A program made the translations under genes and the position numbers. A stretch of DNA of 46,928 nucleotides, taken from contig JAHEJA010000009.1 in assembly GCA_024639125.1 (NCBI GenBank), positions 1 through 46,928 on the forward strand, written 5' to 3'. The stretch's first letter is position 1, and each line of letters begins with the position of its first letter. A model generated the notes under the pieces. That model did not search any database. It was not told the DNA's origin and worked only from the letters and a program-made list of their open reading frames with translations. Below, one piece after another: positions 16,318-24,384 of this stretch. Source of the stretch: Paracoccaceae bacterium. GTDB lineage: Bacteria; Pseudomonadota; Alphaproteobacteria; Rhodobacterales; Rhodobacteraceae.

Positions 16318-17163
16318 ATGCAAATTTGTGAAACCAAGTCAGAATTAAGATCAGCCCTGCAGAAGCTGCGCAAAGATGGGAAATCCGTTGGACTGGTTCC
16401 GACTATGGGCTATCTCCACGAAGGTCACATGACTTTGGTCCGGCGTGCGGTTGCAGAAAATGATGTCGTTGCCGCCTCGATTTTCGTAAACCCCACGCAA
16501 TTTGGAAATCCAGAGGACCTTGAAAAATATCCACGTGATATGGAGCGCGATCTAAACTTGTTGCGGGCCGAAGGAGTATCGGTGGTTTTTACGCCTGTTC
16601 CATCAGAAATGTATCACGCAAATGCACAAACCATTGTTGAAACAAAGGATTTGGCAAACACATTGATGGGCGAACTGCGTCCGGGGCATTTCCGTGGCGT
16701 GGCAACCGTCGTCACCAAACTGTTTAACCTGTTCCAACCCACCCGCGCCTATTTCGGCGAAAAGGATTATCAACAGCTTTTGGTCATCAAAACAATGGTG
16801 CGTGACCTGGATATTCCAGTTGACGTTTGTGGCGTGCCCACAGTCCGGGAAACCGACGGCTTGGCTATGTCTTCTCGTAATGTTCGTCTATCAGATGCCG
16901 CCCGAAAAGCGGCTCCGATTATTGCGCAAAGCTTGGATCACGCAGACACCTTGGTTGCATCTGGCATAACAGTCGCATCTTTGCGCCAAAAGATTTGGGA
17001 TCACATTGCAACCGAAACCCTTGCCAATGTGCAATCCATCGATATTCAAGACGCTTATACTTTAGCCCCGCTCGACGGTAAGATAAAAAGCGATATTGTT
17101 ATTTTAGTCGCGGTTGAATTCGATCCCGTGCTATTAATTGATCAGCGTGTCATTTCAGTGTGA
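16318..17163 (+). CDS. panC: Pantoate--beta-alanine ligase (pantothenate synthetase)
   Basis: PanC joins pantoate and beta-alanine with ATP to make pantothenate in the cytoplasm. The nucleotidyltransferase HIGH-type site is in [10 protein letters not shown] (about residues 28-37), and MSSRNVRLS supplies the KMSKS-like loop. [21 protein letters not shown] and [12 protein letters not shown] are also family hallmarks. I chose the ATG at 16318 because GGAGGG stands four bases before it and the product (281 residues) then has the usual length; a longer frame starts at 16255. It lies 81 bases after the GntR gene and is followed by panB, so it may share a transcript with the ectoine operon or have its own promoter. 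Confidence 0.95.
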   Translation: MQICETKSELRSALQKLRKDGKSVGLVPTMGYLHEGHMTLVRRAVAENDVVAASIFVNPTQFGNPEDLEKYPRDMERDLNLLRAEGVSVVFTPVPSEMYHANAQTIVETKDLANTLMGELRPGHFRGVATVVTKLFNLFQPTRAYFGEKDYQQLLVIKTMVRDLDIPVDVCGVPTVRETDGLAMSSRNVRLSDAARKAAPIIAQSLDHADTLVASGITVASLRQKIWDHIATETLANVQSIDIQDAYTLAPLDGKIKSDIVILVAVEFDPVLLIDQRVISV

Positions 17164-17173
17164 AGGAAACATT

Positions 17174-17992
17174 ATGAGCACCCAAGCCCCCGTTCGCCGC
17201 ATCACGGCCCCGCAAATCACAGCGCGCAAAGGAGGCGAACCTGTTGTATCCCTAACATCCTATCACGCGCATACTGCGGCGATTGTAGATAAATACGCGG
17301 ATTTTATCTTGGTCGGCGACAGTCTTGGGATGGTGATGCATGGAATGGAATCCACGGTACCTGTGCCACTTGATCTGATGATAATGCATGGTCGCGCAGT
17401 TGTGCGCGGTACAAAGCGTGCGTTGATCGTGGTTGATTTGCCTTTTGGCACTTATGAAGAAAGCCCCCAAGTCGCCTTTCGCAATGCGGCAAAAGTCATG
17501 AAAGAAACAGGGTGCGGTGCGGTCAAATTAGAGGGTGGCGAACGCATGGCTGAAACCATCCGTTTTCTTGTTGAGCGCGGTATTCCCGTGATGGCACACA
17601 TCGGACTTACACCTCAATCAAGCCATACATTGGGCGGCTTTAAAACTCAGGGGAGAGATGAAGACAGCTGGCCCCTTCATGAGGCAGATGCAAAGGCAGT
17701 AGCAGAGGCAGGGGCCTTTGCAATTGTGGTCGAAGGCATGGTGGAACCATTGGCAAACCGCATTACAGCAGCCGTCGATATTCCAACGATCGGCATTGGC
17801 GCATCGGCGCAATGTGACGGACAAATTTTAGTATTGGAAGACATGCTAGGTTTGAACCCGGCCCCGCCAAAATTCGTTAAAACCTATGGCGATTTAGGGT
17901 CACAAATTGAAAACGCCGTGGCACTTTATGCAGAAGACGTAAAAACCCGCGCCTTTCCAACAGATGCGCAGGTTTACAAAGTTAAGCCCTAA
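17174..17992 (+). CDS. panB: 3-methyl-2-oxobutanoate hydroxymethyltransferase
   Basis: PanB adds a hydroxymethyl group from methylene-tetrahydrofolate to ketoisovalerate, giving ketopantoate for pantothenate synthesis. The 272-residue TIM-barrel protein has [20 protein letters not shown], the magnesium-site segment [29 protein letters not shown] and [18 protein letters not shown]. The start at 17174 is preceded by AAGGA nine bases upstream; a longer frame to 17138 overlaps panC and lacks a site. It follows panC by ten bases. The intergenic space beyond ends with a strong terminator shared with the convergent spuC-like gene. Confidence 0.95.
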   Translation: MSTQAPVRRITAPQITARKGGEPVVSLTSYHAHTAAIVDKYADFILVGDSLGMVMHGMESTVPVPLDLMIMHGRAVVRGTKRALIVVDLPFGTYEESPQVAFRNAAKVMKETGCGAVKLEGGERMAETIRFLVERGIPVMAHIGLTPQSSHTLGGFKTQGRDEDSWPLHEADAKAVAEAGAFAIVVEGMVEPLANRITAAVDIPTIGIGASAQCDGQILVLEDMLGLNPAPPKFVKTYGDLGSQIENAVALYAEDVKTRAFPTDAQVYKVKP

Positions 17993-17997
17993 AGATT

Positions 17998-18013
17998 TCG
18001 CCCTTGCGGGCGA
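17998..18013 (+). repeat. Small hairpin after panB
   Basis: TCGCCC and GGGCGA form a 6-base stem around TTGC five bases after the panB stop. No T-run follows, so it is more likely an mRNA 3' end stabiliser than a terminator. Confidence 0.4.
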
Positions 18014-18048
18014 TGCCTTTGGCATGAGTATTTTCAAGCAAAAAGAAA

Positions 18049-18074
18049 GAGGGGGCGTTGAGCCCCCTTTTTTA
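18049..18074. terminator. Bidirectional terminator between panB and the spuC-like gene
   Basis: GGGGGC and GCCCCC form a 6-base stem around a 5-base loop, followed on the plus strand by six T residues and on the minus strand by TCTTTCTTTTT. It serves both convergent transcripts; the spuC-like stop codon is inside its right edge. Confidence 0.85.
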
Positions 18075-19466
18075 GGCTTCTTCCCATAGGCCTTGTTTGA
18101 TGACTTCTGCATGCGCTTCGTCCAAAGCACGGGTAGCACGTTCAATAAGCAAGTCGATTTCTTGTGGCTTAATGATCAATGGTGGTGAAATGACCATACG
18201 ATCACCAACGTGACGCATCACCAAATTGTTGGCAAAGCAGCGCTCGCGGCATATGTATCCCACGGTTCCAGCGTCTGCTTTGAACTTGGCGCGATTTGCT
18301 TTGTTTGGGGTAAGCGCGATGGATCCCATAAGCCCGACAAGTTTGGCTTCGCCAACCATAGGATGATCGGTTAGGGCATCCCACTTTTTCTTGAGGTAGG
18401 GAGCGGCAACATCCCGTACATGCTGAACCACGTTTTCTTCTTGTAAAATGCGGAGGTTTTCATTTGCGACAGCCGCCGCAACAGGGTGTGCGTTGTAGGT
18501 ATAGCCATGGTTAAATTCGCCTTCGGCTATGACCTGGGCCACTTCATCACAAATGATAGAACCACCTATGGGTTGGTAGCCTGAACTCAGCCCCTTGGCG
18601 ATGGTCATGATGTGGGGACGAATGCCGACGGTTTGGCTTCCGAACCAGTTGCCCGTGCGCCCAAATCCGCAGATGACTTCGTCGGCGATCAAAAGGATGT
18701 CATAGGCGTCGCAAATACGTTGGATTTCTGGCCAATAGGTTTCTGGCGGCACGATGACGCCGCCTGCCCCCTGGATGGGTTCTGCAATAAATGCGGCGAC
18801 GCGATCTTCGCCCAGTGTTTCAATAGCCTGCTCAAGTTCGCGCGCCCGCGCCAGACCGAATTCTTCGGGGGACATATCGCCGCCTTCAGACCACCAATCT
18901 GGCTGATTGATATGGTGAATATTGGGAATCGGTAGACCCCCTTGTTCATGCATGCCGGTCATGCCGCCCAGAGAGCCACCGCCAACCGTCGAACCGTGAT
19001 AGGCATTTTTACGACTAATGATGATATTCTTAGTCGGCTTGCCCTTCATCGCCCAATAGGTGCGCACCAAACGGATATTTGTATCGTTAGCTTCGGATCC
19101 GGATCCCGCATAAAAAACTTGGTTCAAATTATCTGGCGCAAGGTTCGCCAAGCGTTCCGATAGATCGATTGCCGGAATGTGAGTGGTTTGGAAAAAGGTA
19201 TTGTAATAGGGCAGTTGACGCATTTGTTGATTGGCCACATCTGCCAATTCAGATCGGCCATAGCCAATGTTGACACACCACAAACCCGCCATCCCATCGA
19301 GAATAGTTTCTCCCTCGGAGTCTTCGATAAAGCAGCCCTCGGCGCGAACAATAACGCGCGCGCCCTTGGCAGCCAGTTGGGATTGCGTGGTGAACGGGTG
19401 CATGTGATGTGCAGCGTCGCGCGCTTGGAGTTCCTGAGTAGGGTAGTGATTGTCTAGTTTTGTCAT
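18072..19466 (-). CDS. spuC: Putrescine:pyruvate aminotransferase (SpuC-like)
   Basis: This class III PLP aminotransferase closely follows Pseudomonas SpuC, which turns putrescine and pyruvate into 4-aminobutanal and alanine. The 464 residues hold DGMAGLWCVNIGYGRSEL, AGSGSEANDTNIRLVRTYW, AYHGSTVGGGSLGG, AEPIQGAGGVIVPP, LIADEVICGFGRTG (cofactor Asp near 262) and the Schiff-base lysine in TIAKGLSSGYQPIGG (Lys near 291). The neighbouring importer and PuuB-like oxidase support a polyamine role. It is co-oriented with, and 90 bases downstream of, a GntR regulator. Related enzymes also accept cadaverine, beta-alanine or GABA, so the substrate is likely but unproven. Confidence 0.88.
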   Translation of the reverse strand: MTKLDNHYPTQELQARDAAHHMHPFTTQSQLAAKGARVIVRAEGCFIEDSEGETILDGMAGLWCVNIGYGRSELADVANQQMRQLPYYNTFFQTTHIPAIDLSERLANLAPDNLNQVFYAGSGSEANDTNIRLVRTYWAMKGKPTKNIIISRKNAYHGSTVGGGSLGGMTGMHEQGGLPIPNIHHINQPDWWSEGGDMSPEEFGLARARELEQAIETLGEDRVAAFIAEPIQGAGGVIVPPETYWPEIQRICDAYDILLIADEVICGFGRTGNWFGSQTVGIRPHIMTIAKGLSSGYQPIGGSIICDEVAQVIAEGEFNHGYTYNAHPVAAAVANENLRILQEENVVQHVRDVAAPYLKKKWDALTDHPMVGEAKLVGLMGSIALTPNKANRAKFKADAGTVGYICRERCFANNLVMRHVGDRMVISPPLIIKPQEIDLLIERATRALDEAHAEVIKQGLWEEA

Positions 19467-19556
19467 TTTCCAAGTCCTGTTCCGGGCGTCAAAAGCAACG
19501 CGAAAACGTGTTCATCTAAGAATATGATCAAATTTTCTATTGTCAATCGAATCAAT

Positions 19557-20231
19557 TCAGCGATGTGAGACGGGCATAACTTGGCGAATTTGCTCCATCC
19601 CTTGCATTACATCTTCGCGAATTGCACGTGCCGCACGCTCTGCATCGCCGGCACGCATTGCCGTAAGTGTTTCTTTGTGTTGATCTACCAAGCTTTGGGT
19701 GCCAACTCGTCCACAGACCACGCGAAGCGACGGACCAAAGCGCAACCACAGCCCATCGGCAATCGCAGCTAGGATTGGCGCATTCGCAATTCCGTAAAGC
19801 ATTTGGTGAAAGGTGTAATTATGACGCAAATACGCGCCCAAATCACCAATCTGAATGGCCTGATCAAGACCGCTATCAATTGAAACCAAGGCGTCAAAAT
19901 CATCTAGCGTGGCATTTCGCGTCGCTAATATAATCAATTGCGGCTCAATAGCTTGTCTTGCGAAAACAAGCTCTTGCAAGTTTTCAGACGTCAAAATTGG
20001 AACAATCACGCGGCGATTGCCTTGGAATTGCAGCGCGCCTTCGGAAATTAGCCTGCGAATTGCTTCGCGTACGGGCGTCATGCCAGCGGCCAAACGGTCT
20101 GTAATCCCTTGGATTGTGACAGCCTGCCCCGGGGCGATTTCACCAAAAAGAATCAGTTCGCGAAGCTGTCGATAGACCAGTTCATGCGTCGGAAGCCCGA
20201 CATTTTGTACTGTTTCTAACTTATTTTTCAT
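19557..20231 (-). CDS. GntR-family (FadR/FCD subfamily) regulator of the putrescine region
   Basis: The 224-residue protein has an N-terminal winged helix (LVYRQLRELILFGEIAPGQ, then ITDRLAAGMTPVREAIRRL, about 18-64) and a helical FCD domain with LVFARQAIEPQLI, RHNYTFHQMLYG and the final DQHKETLTAMRAGDAE segment carrying ligand or metal His residues. It lies between the spuC-like gene (same strand) and the divergent importer operon, so it probably controls both. It shares family but little local sequence with the GntR protein of the ectoine region. Inducer and operator are not known; candidate sites lie in the two flanking gaps. Confidence 0.88.
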   Translation of the reverse strand: MKNKLETVQNVGLPTHELVYRQLRELILFGEIAPGQAVTIQGITDRLAAGMTPVREAIRRLISEGALQFQGNRRVIVPILTSENLQELVFARQAIEPQLIILATRNATLDDFDALVSIDSGLDQAIQIGDLGAYLRHNYTFHQMLYGIANAPILAAIADGLWLRFGPSLRVVCGRVGTQSLVDQHKETLTAMRAGDAERAARAIREDVMQGMEQIRQVMPVSHR

Positions 20232-20395
20232 ATCCTGTAACCATCCGCCTAATAAGGAAATAATCCGTTTTTAACACTCACTATTGCGAGTTTAACCCGA
20301 GCGTGAAAACATTACCATATTGCCAAATGCGGCAAATTTTGATCAAATTACCACCAGAAGGCAGGATAGCCTTTTATCCACAGGGGAGAAAGAGA
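20232..20395. promoter_or_regulatory. Divergent promoter region between gntR and the putrescine importer
   Basis: The 164-base region contains TTGCC-N6-GGCAA (20320-20335) and, directly after it, the palindrome TTTGATCAAA (20338-20347). The 10-mer TGATCAAATT at 20340-20349 recurs upstream of the spuC-like gene at 19525-19534. Either motif could be the operator of the adjacent GntR protein. A TTATCCACA at 20374-20382 lies just before the importer's ribosome binding site. Confidence 0.55.
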
Positions 20396-21481
20396 ATGAA
20401 AAATCATCTCATGTCTGCAACCGCAGTGCTGGCGCTTGTCGCGAGTGTCGCTTCGGCAGAAGAGGTCCGTGTTTATAACTGGTCCGACTATATCGACGAA
20501 AACCTACTCACGAAATTCCAAGAAGAAACCGGTATAGAACTTATCTATGATGTGTTTGACAGCAACGAAGTGTTGGAAACTAAAATGTTGGCCGGCGGGT
20601 CGGGCTATGACGTCGTTGTACCAACTGGCACATTCCTTCAGCGCCAGATTTCAGCCGGTGCATTTCAAAAGCTAGATTTCGACAAGCTACCAAATGCCGG
20701 AAACCTCTGGGATATGGTCAAAGACCGCACTGCTCAGTATGATCCAGGCAATGCGTACTCGATCAACTACATGTGGGGCACAACCGGGCTTGGCGTGAAC
20801 GTCGGTAAAGTCAAAGAGCTTTTGGGGGATGATGCGCCAATCAATTCATTGGCGCTAGTATTCGATCCGGCTAACATGGAAAAATTGGCGGAATGCGGCG
20901 TTCATTTGCTTGATGCACCTGCTGAAATGATCCCAGCTGCGCTTCAGTATATTGGCGAAGATCCAAATAGCCACGACCCAGACGTGATTGCGAAAGCCGA
21001 AGCTGTGTTCATGGCCGTCCGTCCATACATTCAAAAATTCAACAGCTCTGAATACATCAATGGCCTTGCAAACGGTGAAATTTGTGTAGCCGTGGGATGG
21101 TCCGGTGACGTGCTGCAAGCACGTGATCGCGCAGCAGAAGCCGATAACGGGGTTGAAATCGCCTATAACGCGGCAAAAGAAGGTTCGCAAATGTGGTTCG
21201 ACCAAATGGCGATCCCTGTTGATGCGCCCAACGTTGACGGCGCGCACAAGTTCTTGAACTTTATCCTTGATGCGCAAAACATGGCCGATGCGTCAAACTA
21301 TGTGTATTATGCTAACGGGAACAAAGCGTCTCAGGCGCTACTTGTCGAAGATGTGATCGGCGATCCTGCGATTTATCCAGATGATGATACGCTGAACAAT
21401 CTGTTCACAACGACCCCGTATGACATCAAAGTCCAACGTGTTGTCACACGTCTTTGGACTAAGATTAAATCAGGCATATAA
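20396..21481 (+). CDS. potF: Putrescine-binding periplasmic protein (PotF/SpuD-like)
   Basis: This is the periplasmic receptor of the second Pot-type importer. The start at 20396 has GGGGAG seven bases upstream and gives a signal peptide (MKNHLMSATAVLALVASVASA); the longer frame to 20303 would add an unrelated head. The mature protein begins EEVRVYNWSDYIDENLL, the classic PotF/PotD opening, and continues with YDVVVPTGTFLQRQ, NYMWGTTGLGVN and VAVGWSGDVLQARDRA, which matches putrescine-binding proteins. At 361 residues it is of usual length. It heads a plus-strand operon with ATPase, two permeases and an oxidase. Confidence 0.9.
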   Translation: MKNHLMSATAVLALVASVASAEEVRVYNWSDYIDENLLTKFQEETGIELIYDVFDSNEVLETKMLAGGSGYDVVVPTGTFLQRQISAGAFQKLDFDKLPNAGNLWDMVKDRTAQYDPGNAYSINYMWGTTGLGVNVGKVKELLGDDAPINSLALVFDPANMEKLAECGVHLLDAPAEMIPAALQYIGEDPNSHDPDVIAKAEAVFMAVRPYIQKFNSSEYINGLANGEICVAVGWSGDVLQARDRAAEADNGVEIAYNAAKEGSQMWFDQMAIPVDAPNVDGAHKFLNFILDAQNMADASNYVYYANGNKASQALLVEDVIGDPAIYPDDDTLNNLFTTTPYDIKVQRVVTRLWTKIKSGI

Positions 21482-21489
21482 CGCTTTCA

Positions 21490-21519
21490 CCCTGCGCCTA
21501 AACTGGGCGCGGGGTTTTT
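21490..21519 (+). terminator. Attenuator-like terminator after the binding-protein gene
   Basis: CCCTGCGCC pairs with GGCGCGGGG-type sequence (9-base stem with one T-G wobble) around a short loop, followed by TTTTT. It lies between potF and the ATPase gene inside the operon, so it probably lets only part of the transcripts read through, keeping the binding protein in excess. Confidence 0.8.
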
Positions 21520-21537
21520 CTATTTTGGGATGCAAAA

Positions 21538-22674
21538 ATGGCGCAAAACGGCAATAAACAAGTGTTTTCCCCTTGGACCGATCCAAGTGCTAAACCTCTA
21601 ATTCAATTCAAAAATGTGACAAAGAAATTTGGCGAATTCGTTGCGATTGATGATCTTAGTATCGACATCTTTGAGCGAGAATTTTTTGCGCTTCTGGGGC
21701 CATCGGGATGTGGCAAGACCACATTGATGCGCATGCTTGCAGGTTTTGAAACACCGACGACTGGAACCATACTACTAAGTGGTCAGGACATTTCCCCCAT
21801 TCCACCGAATAAACGCGCAGTAAATATGATGTTTCAATCTTATGCGCTGTTTCCACATCTATCTATTTGGGACAATATTGCTTTTGGTCTTCGACGTGAA
21901 GGCGGATCAAAGGATGCCATTGCCGCCCGTGTCGAAGATATGCTTCGTCTGACACGATTGACCAAATTCGCCCGCCGTAAACCACACCAAATTTCAGGCG
22001 GTCAACGCCAGCGTGTTGCACTTGCGCGTTCGTTAGCCAAGGCGCCCAAGCTTTTGCTATTGGACGAGCCACTCGGGGCATTGGATAAAAAACTTCGCCA
22101 AGACACCCAATTCGAACTGATGGATATTCAGGAGAAAACTGGAACCACATTTGTAATTGTGACGCATGACCAAGAAGAAGCCATGACAGTCGCAAGCCGT
22201 GTCGCCGTCATGGACGAGGGCCGCATGATCCAGGTCGACACACCGGATCGCATCTACGAAGCCCCAAATTCCGTCTATGTTGCTGATTTCATCGGCGAAG
22301 TGAATATCATCCAAGGCTCTGCGTCCCAATCAGGTGACACAGTTGACATCACCTTTGCCGAAGGTCAGCCCACAATTCGCGGCACGACAGACAAGAAATT
22401 TGCCAATGGCGAAAAGATTGCTTTTGCTATTCGTCCTGAAAAGGTATCCATTTCCGCCGAAAAACCGGATGATATGGAAAATGCATTACAGGGTAAAATC
22501 CTAGATATTGCGTATCTTGGAAATATATCCACCTATCATGTTGAATTGCCAAACGGTCAAATCATCAAATCACAAATTGCCAATACACGTCGTATTTCAC
22601 GCCGCATTTTCACTTGGGAAGATACTGTCTGGGTTTCGTTTACGGATACTGCCGGCATTCTGCTAAAGGTGTAG
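21538..22674 (+). CDS. potG: Putrescine importer ATPase (PotG-like)
   Basis: This is the cytoplasmic ATPase of the importer. The 378 residues have Walker A GPSGCGKTT (about 54-62), Q-loop MMFQSYALFPHLS (97-109), signature ISGGQRQR (152-159), Walker B LLLLDEP (172-178) and switch VTHDQEEA, then a C-terminal TOBE domain (IAYLGNISTYHVEL). An N-terminal extension of about 20 residues (PWTDPSAKPLIQFKNVTKKF) is also seen in PotG proteins. It follows the attenuator hairpin and precedes potH by one base. Confidence 0.92.
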   Translation: MAQNGNKQVFSPWTDPSAKPLIQFKNVTKKFGEFVAIDDLSIDIFEREFFALLGPSGCGKTTLMRMLAGFETPTTGTILLSGQDISPIPPNKRAVNMMFQSYALFPHLSIWDNIAFGLRREGGSKDAIAARVEDMLRLTRLTKFARRKPHQISGGQRQRVALARSLAKAPKLLLLDEPLGALDKKLRQDTQFELMDIQEKTGTTFVIVTHDQEEAMTVASRVAVMDEGRMIQVDTPDRIYEAPNSVYVADFIGEVNIIQGSASQSGDTVDITFAEGQPTIRGTTDKKFANGEKIAFAIRPEKVSISAEKPDDMENALQGKILDIAYLGNISTYHVELPNGQIIKSQIANTRRISRRIFTWEDTVWVSFTDTAGILLKV

Positions 22675-22675
22675 C

Positions 22676-23566
22676 ATGAAGCGTTTTACACTTATCTTCA
22701 TACCGTATATCTGGCTTGCAGCGCTTTTCTTGGTGCCGTTCTTGATCGTTGTCAAGATTTCGCTTTCCGACACAGCACTTGCCATTCCTCCTTATAAACC
22801 GGCCTTGGATTTAGCCCAAGGGTGGGCAGGGTTGATGGCGTTCCTGGGCGATCTCGACTTTGAAAATTTCACATTCCTTGCAGAAGACGATCTTTATTGG
22901 AAAGCCTATCTATCCAGCCTAAAAATCGCGACAATTTCCACCATTTTGACGCTGTTGATTGGGTATCCGATTGCCTATTCCATGACGCGCGCCGCCGAAG
23001 AATGGCGTCCTACGTTATTGATGCTGATTATTCTGCCATTTTGGACCAGCTTTCTTATTCGCGTTTATTCTTGGATGGGCATTTTAGGCCAAGAGGGTTT
23101 GCTAAATCAGCTGCTTCTTTGGCTGCATGTCATCTCTGAACCGCTTAAAATAATGAACACACCAACAGCGGTATATATTGGTATTGTTTACACCTACCTG
23201 CCCTTCCTTGTTTTGCCGATTTATGCGGCCTTGGACAAGCTAGACGACAACCTCTTAGAAGCAGCAGAAGACTTGGGATGTTCACGCTTCAAAGCATTCT
23301 GGCTCGTGACAATTCCTTTGTCGATGAACGGCATTGTAGCGGGCTGTTTCCTCGTGTTTATTCCTGCTTTAGGTGAATTCGTTATTCCGTCGCTGTTGGG
23401 CGGAAGCCAGACATTAATGATCGGCAAAGTGCTATGGGAAGAGTTCTTTTCAAACCGCGATTGGCCGGTTGCATCAGCCGTTGCTGTCATTCTTTTGTTG
23501 ATCCTGATCATCCCGATCATTCTGTTCCAACGGAACCAACAAAAACAAAGGGAGTCTGAAGGATGA
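22676..23566 (+). CDS. potH: Putrescine importer permease (PotH-like)
   Basis: This inner membrane subunit has 296 residues and about six helices. It resembles PotH closely: PYIWLAALFLVPFLIVVKIS in the first helix, LIILPFWTSFLIRVYSWMG, and the ATPase-contact EAA loop LEAAEDLGCSRFKAFWLVTIP. It is of ordinary length, unlike the PotB-type permease at 5738-7009. It starts one base after the potG stop and overlaps potI by four bases, so the set is translationally coupled. Confidence 0.92.
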   Translation: MKRFTLIFIPYIWLAALFLVPFLIVVKISLSDTALAIPPYKPALDLAQGWAGLMAFLGDLDFENFTFLAEDDLYWKAYLSSLKIATISTILTLLIGYPIAYSMTRAAEEWRPTLLMLIILPFWTSFLIRVYSWMGILGQEGLLNQLLLWLHVISEPLKIMNTPTAVYIGIVYTYLPFLVLPIYAALDKLDDNLLEAAEDLGCSRFKAFWLVTIPLSMNGIVAGCFLVFIPALGEFVIPSLLGGSQTLMIGKVLWEEFFSNRDWPVASAVAVILLLILIIPIILFQRNQQKQRESEG

Positions 23567-24384
23567 GACGTTTTTCTTGGTTTAATGCGACTGCGCTTAC
23601 GCTTGGCTTTGCATTTCTTTATTTACCGATGTTGGTCTTGATTTTCTATTCGTTCAACAAGTCCAAACTGGTAACCGTTTGGGCCGGCTTTTCGACGCAA
23701 TGGTACGGTGAACTTTTCCGAAACGAAGCCTTTCTGGATGCAGCGATCAATACGCTCAAAGTTGCGGTGATTTCTTCCACAATTGCCACTGTTTTGGGAA
23801 CAATGGCCGCCTATGTCTTGATCCGATCTGGTCGGTTCGCGGGGCGCACATTATTCTCTGGAATGATTTATGCACCTTTGGTCATGCCAGAAGTCATCAC
23901 AGGTTTGTCGCTCTTATTGCTGTTCATTGGCATTGGCTTGGATCGTGGCATTTTAACCATCGTCTTAGCCCATACCACCTTTGCAATGTGCTACGTTTCT
24001 GTGGTGGTGTCATCACGGCTTATGACATTTGATCGCTCGCTCGAAGAAGCTGCATTAGATTTAGGATGCTCTGCTTTTGAAGCGTTTCGTTTGGTGACTC
24101 TTCCGATTATTGCACCTGCTGTCATATCTGGTTGGCTCTTGGCGTTTACCCTTTCACTGGATGATTTGGTGATTGCATCCTTTACCGCGGGCCCGTCTGC
24201 AACAACATTACCGATCAAGATATTCTCGGCGGTTAGGTTGGGCGTAAGCCCTGAAATCAACGCGCTTTCAACGATTATGATATCGGTCGTTGCCGTCGGC
24301 GTTATATCAGCATCGCTCATTTCGAAACGTGCCGCGGTTCAGCAAAAACGCGACGAACAGGCGGCGGATCGTGCAGCCGGATGA
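23563..24384 (+). CDS. potI: Putrescine importer permease (PotI-like)
   Basis: This is the second inner membrane subunit, 273 residues with about six helices. The start FAFLYLPMLVLIFYSFNKSK and the EAA loop LEEAALDLGCSAFEAFRLVTLP are typical of PotI/PotC, as is SLDDLVIASFTAGPSATTLP. Its ATG overlaps the potH stop and its stop overlaps the following oxidase gene by four bases. It lacks the membrane extension of the equivalent protein at 4507-5733. Confidence 0.92.
   Translation: MRRFSWFNATALTLGFAFLYLPMLVLIFYSFNKSKLVTVWAGFSTQWYGELFRNEAFLDAAINTLKVAVISSTIATVLGTMAAYVLIRSGRFAGRTLFSGMIYAPLVMPEVITGLSLLLLFIGIGLDRGILTIVLAHTTFAMCYVSVVVSSRLMTFDRSLEEAALDLGCSAFEAFRLVTLPIIAPAVISGWLLAFTLSLDDLVIASFTAGPSATTLPIKIFSAVRLGVSPEINALSTIMISVVAVGVISASLISKRAAVQQKRDEQAADRAAG

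Noticed and set aside
20374-20382. TTATCCACA, a perfect consensus DnaA box, before the potF-like gene
   Set aside because: It is a single copy, far from dnaA, and one such 9-mer is expected by chance in a region of this size about one time in three.
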